Assembly: GCA_013397075.1 (NCBI GenBank)
Contig: VWZS01009934.1
Coordinates: forward strand, 2,383,926-2,447,925
DNA: 64,000 nt
From: Rhabdornis inornatus
Lineage: Eukaryota; Chordata; Aves; Passeriformes; Rhabdornithidae
Reading direction: 5' to 3'
A program made the translations under genes and the position numbers. Shown here in pieces: positions 12,621-25,900 of the stretch. Positions within the stretch are counted from its first letter, which is position 1, and each line of letters starts with the position of its first letter. The notes under the pieces are model-generated. The model saw nothing but the letters and a program-made list of their open reading frames with translations. It was not told where the DNA came from and made no database searches.

Positions 12621-15600
12621 GTACTACACCATTTATATATCTTGCCCTGGGAATGGAAACTGTGGATTTTCTGAGAGAGTTCTGTGCTGCCATGTTAAAT
12701 CACCTAGAATCCTACTTGTATAAATACTTCTAGTTACATAACAATTACAGTGGATTTCATCCATTATATTTATATTTAAATTTAATCACGAGCCACGTGA
12801 TTACTGTTCTTCTGTTGACAGATGCTATCAGTGAAAAATCCTATTTCCTCTTGTGGCTGTTTGCCCAGAAACGTCTATTAGTATGTGATAGTTTGCAGAA
12901 TTTACATGCTCCTGTTGTCTGAGCACATCTATTGTACTCTACTGTCAAGCTTTTAGCAAGAACATGTGATTTTATTTCCTTTAAATAATTTAAGAAACTA
13001 GCACATGTATTTAATGTTTCCCTCAGAGATGACGGGAAAACAATGTAAAAGTTCCTTCCTGTCACTGGGTTTGTTTTTAAAAGCCCCAAATCAATTTATG
13101 CTCACTTTTCCCTGGCATCTCCTGTACCCTGACTATGTGTCAGAGCACTGCCACATATCCTAGCTTTTTCCTTGGTACATTTAATATACTAACTATCCCA
13201 ACAATATAAATAGAAGACATTCAAAGACAGATTTCTTATTTTTTTGAAATGAAAACTGTTCATACAAGACCACTCTGTTACATGGATTTATTTGCAATCA
13301 TAAAGAGAATGGAGCAAGAATTCTATGTGAAAAACAAATTCGGGGGGGGGAAAAGTCTTCTGTCTTTATGCCTGATGTCCCTTCTCTATGCAGGCCTTTG
13401 ACTTGGGAGCCTGCTCCACAGTGACAGCTCTCAGGCAAATGATCACAACGCTTTGCTGGAGTCACTGCAGGGCCTGGGGATTGTGTCTCTTTGCATCTGA
13501 GTTCTTCACCTTGAACTCCCTAGACTTTCATGGTTATGGACAACCTATTTGCTAACTATCTATGTGTTGCAGCAGGCAACAGGAAGGCTCTATCTTATAA
13601 AAAGGATATTCTCTAGCTATTATTTTCTGTGAAGTGTGCTACCAAGTTAGTATTCATTTGATCAGTTTGGCATTTGGAAAAGTTCTACCTTGCTGGTCAC
13701 CCAGACCCATCACTGTCTTCCTCTCAGCAAGTGCTTCTCTGGTAACAGGCTGTAGAAGGCCATGCAAGAGATGCTCTTGAACACATCATTTGGCTGCATT
13801 CCATCTGTAGACTGCTTTATTCTGCAATTATTAAAATAAATATATACCAAAATGCTGTTTCTGTATAAACTCTGTAATGTACTAACTTTCCATACAGCGC
13901 TCTTAAAATAACCAAGAACATTCAAATGAATTATGTACTCTTTGAAATAATAATTGCTTAGGCATTAATCTCAATTAAAGTGGCAGAAATGGGCAATAAA
14001 TTGATTATAATTCATTTTATATACATCACAACAGTTCCAGCTAATCTTGCTTAAAGAATTGATCCACATCTCGGTACTCTCCATGATGATAAATGGTGCA
14101 TGATATCCAAGTGAACTTGTCAAGATAAAACAGATTCCTTGCTTCCCAACCAGGAAAAAGTATTATTTTGACACTGCAAGAATGAATGAGTTTGCTAAAT
14201 ATTTCTCATTTTCAGCACTATTATTTGTTTTGCTTGTGCACACTAGGGTATCTCACAAGCACTGCTGTACTGAAAAACACACTGAGTTTTGAGGTGTTTT
14301 CTGCAGGTTCCTTAAGCCCACAAGTGGAAAAAAACTGCTGTTTATACAGGGAATTTGGAATGAGTGGTGAAGCTGGAAGTCTCCAAGGTTTGCACCTGCC
14401 CAGGAGAACCCAAAGTTGCTGGATCTGCCTGACAAGTTCCAAGATGAAATGCACCAGCACTTCACATCAGGAATGAAACTTTTAGTTAGCCTAGGAGTGG
14501 CTGAGATAACTAGGTCAGAAAAAAGAAAGGGCTTATGGTAACCTGAGGTTACCCATATTTATTTTTAACATTTAATGTTAATATTTAATGGCTAGTATTT
14601 TCAGACTGCATTCTTGTTGCTGATTTTCTTACCCTGCCTAGAAAGTGGAATTGCTTTGAGAAGAATTATAAACCCAGAGGCCTTATTTTCAACATGCAAC
14701 TTTTAATTTTATATTGCTATGATTTGAGATACTCAGTTGGCTGGAAAGTACACCAGTCTGGCTTGTCTGGGATTTTTATTTGGACAGTGTGTGGAGTGAT
14801 ATAGGAAAGGCAGAGGGGAAAGGGGAGAAAAAAGGTATGCTGTTAAGCAGCAGAGTACATAAGGAGTCTGAGAGGGGTCACTTCATCTTTCCCTGCATGG
14901 CATTGTCCCTTGGCTGGTAGCTGGGGGACACAGCAGAAAGTGTCAGGCAAGGTTAAGAGCCAGGCTGGAAGTTTGATCGTGTTTAGGAGACAGTCAAGCA
15001 AGTTGGACTGGTGGCACAGCAGAGGAGGGCTTGCTACAAATCAGTGTTTCTATGTGTGTGGTAAGACATCAGGGAGAACAGCTTGTGTATAAAGGAGAGC
15101 TTAGTTTCAGTTGAGTATTAGGGGTGAGATGCCTGTTAGATGGTGTAAGATAAGGAAATAAGGAGAAAAGAGTTTACATATCTGTGATCCAGTGGAAAAA
15201 GCCTTAAAAAACAATACAGTAGTGCCATTGCTGGGAGGAGTCAAGAAAATCCCCAATTAGATCTCTTTTCACTCATACAATGCTTGTTTTCAAAACTTGG
15301 CTAAGGGAAGAGCCCAAAGGAACAGTCATTAAGGCCTGAATATACTAAAATGAGTTGCACCAGGATCCAGCTCATCTTTTGCCTAGATCTGTGATTAGAC
15401 AGAAAAAATGCACAGTTCTCCTTAGCTGTTTAGGCTCCTGACCTTGTGTTTTTAATTGACTGCTCTACTAAACTGCTTTTAATACTAGGTTGTGCCTAAA
15501 GTCTTCAGTGAAATTTTCAAGTGATAGTCTCAGAGAAAAATGGATTGTGATTGAAAGCAGAACCAAAATGCAAACAACTGCTCTGGTCCAAAACTTTTCT

Positions 15601-18600
15601 GGAGCTGGATGTTCCCATTTCTGTGGTTCACTCAACTTAGTAAATGCTCTAATGTCCTGGAATTTAATTGGAGTTTCCTACAAAAATGTTTAGTTTGTTG
15701 TCAGATGTTTTTTTTCTATAAATCCAGAGCTGTGGATACAAGTCTTTAAACTTTCGTAAAGCCTTTGTAAGTATCTTGTCTTAGGTCAGTTGTGAATCAG
15801 TGAGATTCCTCTAAGCATCAAATTTTACAAACAGCTAAGGTGCTAAAGGGCCATCTCCTTGCATGGAAGACTGTCCAGAGAATCACAGTCATGCCAAATT
15901 TCTGCTGTGCAACATGCCTGAAAGGAGGGGGAAGACTATAACAGTACTTGTTGTGTATTTACTTATGAATAAGCTGTTTGGCAGTTTTGCCAACAAAATC
16001 TAAAGTACAGCTAGATGTAAACATTGTATTTCAGAGCACATTCTCTCAAAAGTACTTTCTCTGTTCTCCCAAACCTCTCCACTTTGGCAAAACAGAAAAA
16101 AAATAATTTCACAGAGTTCTCCAACTTCAGACTATAAATACAAAGCCATGCAGAAGAGACTTCTCCACAGGAGTATGAAGTATGTAACCAAAATTGGATT
16201 TATATTGGCAAGGTAATTAAAAGCCCAGCAAGCCGGGGGACACCTGGGGTGCTTGTCTCATTACAGTGACATTGATGTAATGCTTCTAGAAATAAGAAAT
16301 GCCCTCATCCCTGTAGGCTACAAACCTGCAATGAGGCTTTTTTGTCTCCTTTACATACTAGTCCATATCTTCTTTGCAAATCAAATTTTATTGAAGAACT
16401 ATCAAATGTATGTGCAGGAATGAGAGGTGTAACTTGCTTTAGTGTCACTTGGTTTTATTTTTCTTCTGCCTCCTTTCTCTTGTGGAGCCTTTTGACTGCT
16501 TTGTCAGAGAAAGGTTTGTACAGCACACCAGAAAACACGGAAAGTGGCTCTTGAATGAAAGCACTTCACAGAAATTTGGAGTCAGGGTTTTCAAAGAGGA
16601 TGAGACCAGATTTTGATGCCTTCAGTACCCAGCAGCTCCTGTTGTGATATTAAGGGCAAAACTTCAAAGGAGTTCTTATTCCGATCACTACACAAGGGGC
16701 TTCAAATGTTTGGAGAATTTAGCCTTAATTAGGTAGTAGAACGAAAACGCTTGGTGGAAACATGAAATCTCATTGCATATTGAATAGTAGGTGATCTTAT
16801 ATGCATGATGGAGACTGCTGCTGGATAGCAGGAAACTGCTAATTGGCATTAAATGTTAATGGAATTCTGCTTCTGTGGGTGCGTTTCTTGCAAAACCCCA
16901 TCTTGTACACCATCACTTTTCATTAGCCCAAACAGATAGGTCAGTCAATGAGCACCTGCAGTCATTTCCTTACATCTAGCATATATTTGTTGATGCATCA
17001 AACAGCTTGGAAAAAGAAGACCACATTTGTTCATTTTTTAAAGAAAAAAGACACTTTGGCATGTATGATTAGCGATTACAAAAATGGGTGAGGTGTGTTC
17101 AGTGATGCCAAAAAATCTGATGAGCACACAAAGTCAGCTTAGTTGTCCGCATAAAATTTTGTTGTAAGTATTGCTGTTGAAAAAAGCACATGATAATTAT
17201 TTAGATTTTTTTGCATAGAATTTTACTTGACTTGTCTTCAAAGAAGCCGCCATGCAGTTATTTCATGAAATCCAAGACAAGAGGGAATGCAGGAAGCCTT
17301 CACTGGGAAAACAAATAAAAAATACATTCAATTAGACTATCATGCAAGGATAGAGACAACTAATTTGAGTTAGGTCTTCCCAATGGAGCAAACACATTCC
17401 TGAGAACCAGGTAATTAAATGCTGAATTTTTTGAGCTAGCTTTCCCATTTTTCTGTCCCTCGCTGTGTCTGCTAGTCAGGTATAATTTCCATAAATGTAT
17501 TTTCTAGTCAGGATAACTTGTCAGATACAATCTCTGATTACTCCCTGATGTTGGAGAAGCTCTTTGGGAATATTTGATTTGAATTTTGGACACATAAATC
17601 ATATATTTCTGTTTTCTGATTCAACGATTGCAAAAAAAAAGGTGGGAAACCTTTTCTTTTACTCATCCAGAATGAATATTTAGAAAATATTTGATATTTA
17701 ACATAAAAATGGCAGGTTTTGCAGGTGCCTGGAGAATGTGTAGAAGGTAAATGCCAAAAGGAAAAAGGAAAATATCTATTTCTAAGGAAAAAGAAATAAG
17801 ATTTGAGTAAGAATACATGATGTCAACTCTGGGCTAGACTTTTAACTTAGCTCCACTCTTGTCTCCTGGCTATCACAAGAGCTCTGACAACATTTTCAGT
17901 ATGGCCAGGGCACTCCCAACAAGACATGAATGGAGGTTTGCTCTTCGATCCCCAAGAAGGGTGCTGCTGCAAAGCTAACCTGGGTGCAGCTGCCTGGTAT
18001 GGAGCAGGAATTTGAAGTACAGACTACTGAAATACCTTAGCAGAGATACTCAGCTCAAAGCCTCGCTGTATTTCCTAGAAAAATTATATCTCTTAATACT
18101 AAAGCTTTGAAAAGTTATCCCCTTTCTTTTATGTAGTTTACAAATATTTGAGATTTGATATGGAGCAATGACTGTATGTTGAGACAGACGTAAGTACCCA
18201 ACAAACCTCAGGAATCATACTCTAGCTTTGGTTTACAGTATTAAAAAAGAATATATTAATGATGTCCTCAGTCCAGAAAGATGTTTAGTGCCTTTTCCAG
18301 GGTCACTTAAGTAACTTTGGCTTTCAGGAAACATCAGCACTAGGGCTGACGAGAAGCAGACTCATAGAATCATTTAGGTTGGAAAAGATCTTTAAGATCA
18401 TCGAGTCCAGCCATAAACCTAACACTGCCAATTCCGCCACTAAACCACATCCCTAAGTGTCACATCCACACATCTTTTAAATTCCTCCAGAGATGGTGAC
18501 TCAACCATCTCCTGAGCAGCCTGTAGACAGACAAGACATTGCTATTCCTAGTTTTCTCAGGTAAAAGTTAGCCCAGGCACTTTCTCTTCTGTGCAGTGGA

Positions 18601-18687
18601 CACGCAGTAACTTTTCGTCCTCAGAAATGAAACTGGGGATTTAAGCCATCATCCAATGGCAGCATTTTGTCTGCTTTGTCGTGCCAG
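12621..18687 (+). other. MTCL1: MTCL1 intron (6.1 kb)
   Basis: The longest intron inside the constitutive part of the gene. It contains a CR1 fragment (18362-18524) ending about 160 bases before the acceptor GTCGTGCCAG, and a G8 run near 13342. Otherwise there are only short chance ORFs on both strands. Confidence 0.8.
18362..18524 (-). mobile_element. CR1 LINE 3'-end fragment
   Basis: The plus strand reads TCATAGAATCATTTAGGTTG, then blocks such as ATCGAGTCCAGCCATAAACC and TGGTGACTCAACCATCTCC. This is the reverse complement of the avian CR1 3' end, so the element lies in minus orientation. It is a 5'-truncated copy with no coding capacity, moderately diverged (for example TTCCGCCACTAAACC). 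It lies in the intron upstream of exon 18688. Confidence 0.9.
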
Positions 18688-18855
18688 GCAAGCGAGAACC
18701 GTAAGCTCCTGAACGCTCTGAAGGGTTTGCTGGATGACTTCCGCTCGGAGCTGCGGGACGAGGAGCGGGAGCGCCAGGGGCTGCAGCAGCAGTATGCCCT
18801 GCACAAGGCAGCCTGGGAGGTGGAAATGACTCAACTCAAGTGTCGCCTCGAACAG
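18688..18855 (+). CDS. MTCL1: MTCL1 exon: coiled coil (56 codons)
   Basis: 168 bases, phase 0 at both ends, between TTTGTCGTGCCAG and the donor CAG then gtaacg. It encodes residues 172-227, starting ASENRKLLNALKGLLDDF, with RDEERERQGLQQQY and ending QLKCRLEQ. It is a continuous charged amphipathic helix, clearly richer in GC and CpG than its introns. The segment belongs to the second coiled-coil block of the SOGA/MTCL family. Confidence 0.92.
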
Positions 18856-19280
18856 GTAACGTGCCCTGAGTCCAACACCTGAAAAGAACAGCTGAGGTGC
18901 TTAATGAAATGGGAAATTCATGACAAACTGAAAAGGGACTTCGTTCATGCATTTTGTCCTGAAAGCTCTCACCTGAATCCGGATCAAAGCCTTGCTGCCT
19001 GAGCTGCCTCTTGGATTTCCAGTTGCCTCAGTACAAGGGCCCATGCAGTGGGCGCTGTATGATGTAGGTGAGAACAAAGGAACTGAACTCCTGCTGTATT
19101 TTCTCAGCAGAGTTGGGTGGTAATATATCAGCTGTGGTAATGAGACATGTGGGTGTCTGTATTTATTGAAAAGAAAAATGTCTTTAGGTTGGCATGCTCA
19201 CAATTAGCTCATCACTGTGCCTTGGTATGTAACAGCTGCAGTATCTGATTTATAGCAAAGAGTGATTCAACAACACTGAA

Positions 19281-19396
19281 GTGATAGATCAATATATTAA
19301 TTGATAGATCAATATATTAATATATTGATATTGATATAGATCAATCTATTGATATAGATCAATATATTAATTGATAGATCAATATATTAATACATT
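19281..19396. repeat. AT-rich palindromic tandem repeat
   Basis: A 20-base unit (TTGATAGATCAATATATTAA) occurs as two adjacent copies at 19281-19320 (first base G in the first copy), and again at 19351-19390. The copies are separated by 30 bases of related inverted sequence. The block contains a perfect 22-base palindrome at 19308-19329, so it could form hairpins or cruciforms. Confidence 0.9.
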
Positions 19397-21213
19397 AAAC
19401 CAGCCATTCAAAGCTACTGGTTAGTGATGAATGGCACCTCAATGAAGAGAGAGGTCTCGCTACCTACCATGGGATACTGTTAGAAGTATTTGTATGCAAC
19501 ATGGCGCCAGGTGCTTCAGTGTCATGTATGGCAGTTCACAGAAGATGTACTGTTTCTGAAGCAGCATGAAAACAAATCAACAAAAACCACACAAGGATTT
19601 ATTTCCAAAGCTGATGGCATAAAATCTCTGATTTTACACATTGAAGAGCGGAGGCGTGGAAGAATTAGTACATTCAGATCTTGAGAAAAATCATAGAGCT
19701 TCTCTTCAGAAGGAAAATTAAATAAAAATATTCACTGTTGGGAGGGTGGTACACTTAGAAGGATTTACTAAATTTTAGAAGCTCACTGTGACACACAGAG
19801 CTGAGATGCGAACAGTGCTTTTCCTGCCCAGGTACTGTGGGCTGCTTTCCCAGAATGAAGGAGGCAGCTTTCATTTTTAGCAGAGTCTTCTCCCAGAGGA
19901 TTCAAGTTCTTAGTTCCGCTGCTTCTTAGTGCACAAGCATTTCCGAATAATGTATCACTTGAAAAGGAAAAAAATCAGTTCCTGTTTCGGCTCCTTCTAA
20001 AATATCTTGGTGACAGATTTACTTTAAGCTCGAGGTGGCAACAAAGAACAAAACTTAGAGAAAAGTCTGACCACAGAACTACCAAGCTTTCCTGCTTTAG
20101 CTTTGCATGGGAATAAACTTCCAGGCTGCCACTTTGGCTGGTGTTTGACACCAGGATGGTGCTGCCTGCCACTCCTGCTCGGGAGTTTCCAACCTTCCGT
20201 CTTTTACCAGGCTCTTTGCTACCTCCACTGCTCCACTGGCAATAATATATAACGTTTGGTAATTACTGGGCAGTGGATGTTATTTTTTACGTTTTTTCAA
20301 GCAAATGAAAAGAATGAACCTGGCCAATATTTAAGACATGAAACTCTCTTCATTAGCCAATTCCCCACAACACTTCTTTTACAGTAAAAACAGGTCCCAA
20401 ATACAGTAGGAAAAAAGATAGCACAGCTTTAACCAAATAATACCTAAGTCTGTCAGGTTCATGAGTGTAGAAGGATCTCTTGTGGTGCCATTTGGTTGTG
20501 TTGATGGGTGGTGATGAACTTCCCTCCCACCACAGATTTCATATAGAGCTGCCAACATCCTGAGAGGCCCACAGAGGATCAAGGTCTTTCTAGTCTCCAC
20601 TGTTATCTTCACTGCTGCTGTTTTCCACCTTTTTTATGAAGCAGTAGGTCAATTGACAAAAACATTTTCCTTGAGAAAGTCAACTCCTAACTGATAGTAG
20701 CTGGCAATGGTTTTGCATTTTGATGATTCAACTATCTCTGTATAGGAAAGAAAGAAAAAAAGGAAAGAAAACTCTTCTGATATAAAACCACTGCATATCA
20801 GAGATGACAATATACTGTCACCTTCTGCTTTGGAGTTTTAGCACTGAAAAGACCATTTAAAAAAATCTTGTCTGTCAGAAATGCATATACATCTTATTTG
20901 GCAGAAGGACCCATGGGGATTGTTTTTAAAATAGGAAATAATGAGATTTCTCCCAAATATGAAATTGTGATAATGCTGAGGCAACAGAGTCACTGTAATT
21001 TTCAGCCTCCAGCTCAGCAAGTGAAAAATCCCAATATTCTGGAACCTGTAAACTGAGAAAAGTTTGGAAGAAACAGGGAGTTATTGTTAGGGGCCAAACT
21101 CTGCATGTGCTTTGAGAACTTGCATTAAGGACATGAGACCCATTAAGGATATGGGAGTCCCTCACAAGGACTCTGACCAATAGTCCAGCTTCATGATGCC
21201 TGGGGGGAATATG

Positions 21214-21240
21214 ATTAATATAATATAATATAATATAATA
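21214..21240. repeat. (TATAA)n microsatellite
   Basis: About five copies of a TATAA pentamer following TTAATA, inside the intron. Confidence 0.85.
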
Positions 21241-22704
21241 CTTGGTGCACAGGTGCAAGAAAGATAATGTCATGTCAACTGTTAAAACAGGATGCTGCTC
21301 TTAGAGAATTTATTTTTTTGGTTGGTTGTTCAGTCATTTGAAAGAAAACAACTGGACTCTGAAAATTAGTGGTAGAAAATACTGGTGTTTTTAAGATCTC
21401 CCTGTCACTGCAAGTGGCTGTAACAGGCTATTCTCTGCAGCTCAATACAATTTAAGTAACTCAAGCAATAATCTCTCAGTCAATTGTTTGGGGAGGTTGT
21501 TCCAGAGATTAGTACGCATCACTTCTGAATCCAGTCTGAAATTTCTTTGCTTAGAAAGTTTGGGCTTATTTTCCACATAGGGCAAGATGAAGGCGTTGTC
21601 CTTCTCTCTTACTAGAGGAATATGCTTCCCAGCAGACCTGCTGCCTCTCATTTTTAAGGACAACACTAACTCCAGAGGTGGAAATGAGTTTTCACTGCTT
21701 TTCACTCCATTTCACCTGCAGAGCTAGGGGATGGAGATGTATCCCATTCTGAGTCACACACACATATACTGAGCCATCAACAGAAGGTCAGATTCCAGGG
21801 ATAAATTCTTCACCCACTTGAGCTTACACAAAACAATTGAGCACTTTTTCCCTCTGACAACAGTCCAGCACTGGCCTAGCTTGACCAGAGAGGTTGTGCC
21901 ATCTCTGCACTTTGAGGTTTTTCAGGATCCATCTGAACAAAGTCCTGTACAACCCATTCTGACCTCAGACTGTACCATGCTGGAAGCAGAAGGTTCAACT
22001 AGAGACTTCCTGACAGCCCATGGAGCCTAAGCTTTCCTATTAATCTATTACCTTGGGCCTGCTCTTCTGTTCTGTTTAAGCTGACCCCTGACCATGAAAT
22101 TGAAGAAGGGAGGGAAGGTAGCATCAGGTAACTGCCCTTGAAATCAGTTCAGACTCCAGAACCTCAGAGATGGGGGGGATGATCTTGGTGCATCTGCTGC
22201 TGCTGCTAACACCTTCTCTTATTGGAAGGCAGGAGAGTCGTACAATAACACCACTGCTGAGGGTTGTTGTGGGATAAGTCTCTTCAGAGGATCAATTCAC
22301 TCTCCTTAGGATTCAGGTGCACTGAGCAAGAGCACAAAAGCAGAGCAGTAGCTGAGGACATTGTCCTGGAAATTGCCTCAGAGATAATGATGAGATTGGA
22401 GTTTATCTCCACGTTTCCTTCATTACTGGTACCTATATCCCCATCAGAAAGATCATAATTGGTGCCTTAGGAGCATGAACTGGCAAAGATTGACAAGTTA
22501 TTCCGTGTAGTTTTCACTGTCTTGATTTAAAACTTTTTCCACACTGAACATATTTGATCATTTATTGAGATCCTAAGGTGTAAGAATTGCTGTAATTCTG
22601 CCATCACCTCTGTGAAGTTAGTTATTTAACTCTAATCTGTTGTCAGACACAGGTTTTTATTGCAGAAAGTTTAACATCCTAATAACATTTAACTTTATTG
22701 CCAG

Positions 22705-22959
22705 CTGGAAGGGAGGAGTGAAAATACCTCCGGAGAAACAGGTCTCAGTTTGGATGCAAAGGGAGCTTTTAAAAGGGAAAGAGAGGAGCACAAGAAGCTT
22801 CTGGCTGACAGCCACAGTGTGGTGATGGACCTCCGCTGGCAAATCCAGCACAGTGAGAAGAACTGGAACCGGGAAAAGGTGGAGCTCTTGGACAGGCTTG
22901 ATAGAGACCGGCAAGAATGGGACCGTCAAAAGAAGGAGCTGCTCAGGCGGATAGAGCAG
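22705..22959 (+). CDS. MTCL1: MTCL1 exon: coiled coil with tandem donor (85 codons)
   Basis: 255 bases, phase 0 at both ends. It encodes residues 228-312, starting LEGRSENTSGETG, then a strongly charged helix (KREREEHKKLLADSHS, LRWQIQHSEKNWNRE, RQEWDRQKKELLRRIEQ). It is the last coiled-coil block before the Ser-rich region. The donor is CAG then gtaagg at 22960. An identical CAG/gtaagg occurs 15 bases later (exon end 22974) and would add the five in-frame residues VRSCQ. The upstream site is taken as default because it preserves the heptad end LLRRIEQ. Confidence 0.92.
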
Positions 22960-25900
22960 GTAAGGAGCTGTCAGGTAAGGAGTCATCTTGGGAGAGCAGT
23001 GCCTGTCTGAAAGAATGAGACCCTTGTACCATTGCTGCACTCAGGCCAAGCTCAAGGGACAGCATTAAGAAGCAGCACAGGAATGATTTTGCTTCCTTGA
23101 CTACATCAATGTTTCTCATACTATGAAACAATTTATATACACAAGAGAATAAAAGGAAAATGCTCATAATCCCTATAAAAGACCACTTATGAGAAATCAG
23201 CTCTAGGTTAGAGGTCATTTCCTCATTTCAATTACCCTAGACAAGCACAGTCACATTCTGTTTGAAAGCTTTAGTGCATCTCTGTGCTGAAACACTCAAC
23301 CCACAGAGTTATTCAAGGTTTGGTATACAGCTTCTTGCTGTATGAAAGCTGTTCGTCTATGAATTAGCCACCAAAGATGCAGCTGCTGCAACTATTCAGT
23401 CTCAACTGAATTATTTTTCTCTGGCCAGGGAGCACAGGGGTTAACATGAAGAGTCCTGACTGATAACAAACACAGTTAGTTATCAGTACTAAACATTCAG
23501 AAGAATATTGGTCATGTGAATTTTGTGCAAACCTCTGTTATCATTTGCAAATCTGGGAAATGCATACCTACCCCCTTGTTTTCATGCCTATCTGTATTTT
23601 CATCTACTTAGTATTAGAGACAAATAATACCTAGCAAATTTATTATCAAGCTGGAAAAATGAAACGAAAAAATGAAACACAAAAAATGAAGCTTTAAGAG
23701 TGAGAGTTAAAACGCTGTTTTTGACTGAACACTGTTCAGCTCTGAGTCATGCATTCTAGGGAAAGCAAGAGAAACAACTGAAGTTGGGTCCTCAATTAAC
23801 TTAATGCTTTCTGTCATTAGGACATCAGAAACGGAACCACACCAGACTTGTGCATGCTCTTTAGATAGCATTATACTTGAGCAAAGCACAGAGTGCCCTC
23901 ACAGGTTTAAATCAATGAAAGCCCAGTGTAACTTCATGACCAATTTTTTAAAAGGATTCATTGTCTGTGCCTCATGTTCCCATATTAGGGCTGCAACAAG
24001 AGGTTAAAGAAAAGACACCAGGCGGAAATATTATGAGTACCAGACTAAACCTTGGTTTGAGCTGCAGCTGTTAAACCCACAGAGAAGCCCTTAGGAAAAC
24101 CTCATGCTCACGAGGGTGTTTCTAAAATCAGTGCTAAAAGTGTAGGTCTGAGTGGGCAGTGCCAGACACAAAGACCAAGAAAGGTGATTTTTGAGCTTCT
24201 AAATTTCAAAATATCAACAAACTATATTCTGGATTTTTTAATCTCCTATATATCTGAGAGGTTCTGTGTGTGCTTCATGCAGCTTTTTGAGCTAGCCCTT
24301 ATAATGCAGCACAGTAGTGCATCTCCTAAGATAAAACCATCAGAGCCTGTGAGCCTTATAACAAAGCTCGTCATGCAAAGCCCCTGGTTTGCAGGGTTCA
24401 GTGGCAGAAGGTGCTTAGTTAGTTCTTCGTGACTTGACTGAGCTGGTTTCTAGCTGTTGGGTTGCAGTGGCCAAAACTACCTCCTATGGATTCTGCATGC
24501 ACAATGGGAATTAAATAACCCTCAAAAAATGTTCTGATATACTAAGGACGTAGACAGAAACTTTTCTGTGAAGAGTCACTGGTACCTCTTTGGATGTTTA
24601 TTTTCCTGTCCTTCTAAATTGTGGGCATAATTGTTAGATTTATCCTTAATAGCTTGAGGGACTTAACCTGGTTAAAGACTAGTTTTTTTCCATTCCCTGG
24701 GAATGGGGCACATTGAAGGAAGCCACGGAGAAATCCCCGTTAACGTTACCTGGCTTTCAATTCTCTTAAAACCTGACATAAACTCTCAGTGTCATCTTGG
24801 GAGAGCCTACAGAACAGCTCTTAGCTAGTGCTGGAACTGATTCCTTTTGTTATGTTTCTGAAGCCTTTGGGCTTTAACTATATATTTACTGTGCCAACAG
24901 AGTTGTACACAGAATTGGCAATGAATAGGGGAAATAAAAAATATTACATCAAGCTAATTTCAGAGGACTAGATGACCAGAAATAGCATTTGAAATCTTGG
25001 CTACCTGCCTACAAAACTTCATAACTCCATCTTTGCTTATAATCAAACATTTCCCTGTGTGACAGGAAGCTTCCAAATATTTGCTAGCTTTTAGTTGAAT
25101 ATCCTCTCAGATTGCAGTCATGCCCTGCTTTATATGGAAACAATTAGTATATTTCTGAAGTCCTACTCCCCAGGGTTTTGGTGTGTGTATTCCATGTATG
25201 GCAATACACAGAGGATGAGGAGACTACACCACTGTGTATGTTTGAAACAAAGTCTAAGAGATATCAGAAGTGTGTGTGCCAAATTTCATTCTAATGCTTT
25301 ATGCCAGTCTGCTTTCACACAGCTGCTGAATAATACATGTATGATAAGGGAGCAGTCACACCAATGTATAAAATATATAAAATACTTTACTCTGGATGGT
25401 GATGGGAATACTGCTCGCATAGAAAAAACATGATGACCTACTTTCTTCAGAGCTCAAGAGTTGTTTTTTCTTTTTAAGTACTCTGTCACTTCATTTTCCC
25501 TTAGAGAATCTCCCTCCCCTGTGCTCCTAAAGCTAGTTGTGCACAGAGCATACTGACAAACATTTAAACCCACAAGAAAAGCTGTGTATTTAAAGGTATA
25601 AACACATAGGGACTCAAAATTATTAGGGCAGTATTTGTCACTTTAATTCTCCTGTCAGCTCTCTGAGGTTCAGAGAGTAAGGCAGTATCAACACTGTTCT
25701 CTCATAAAGGTTTCCAGAACATTGTCCTTATAGGATCCCTAAAACACTGAAGAACTTGCAATTTGAGCTATATATAAAGAAAGCATGTAATTACCATTTT
25801 TCCTTCCTTTGAATCTTGCCCATATGCTCACGAATGGCCTCCAGGATTTCTTGATATATACCTTCCAGATCCTGCCTTTATAGGACACCTCCCTTTAATA

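Larger units (their letters stand above)
18856..22704 (+). other. MTCL1: MTCL1 intron (3.8 kb)
   Basis: The intron runs from gtaacg to the acceptor AACTTTATTGCCAG. It holds a palindromic AT tandem repeat (19281-19396) and a (TATAA)n-type microsatellite near 21214-21240. No gene is seen. Confidence 0.8.

Noticed and set aside
21442..21705. 87-codon minus ORF with LWNNLPKQLTE, resembling text from a transposon 3' end
   Set aside because: It has some flavour of a diverged LINE tail, but I could not match CR1 blocks well enough to call it.
22195..22208. Short CTG-type trinucleotide run
   Set aside because: Only about four to five units, too short to call a meaningful repeat expansion.
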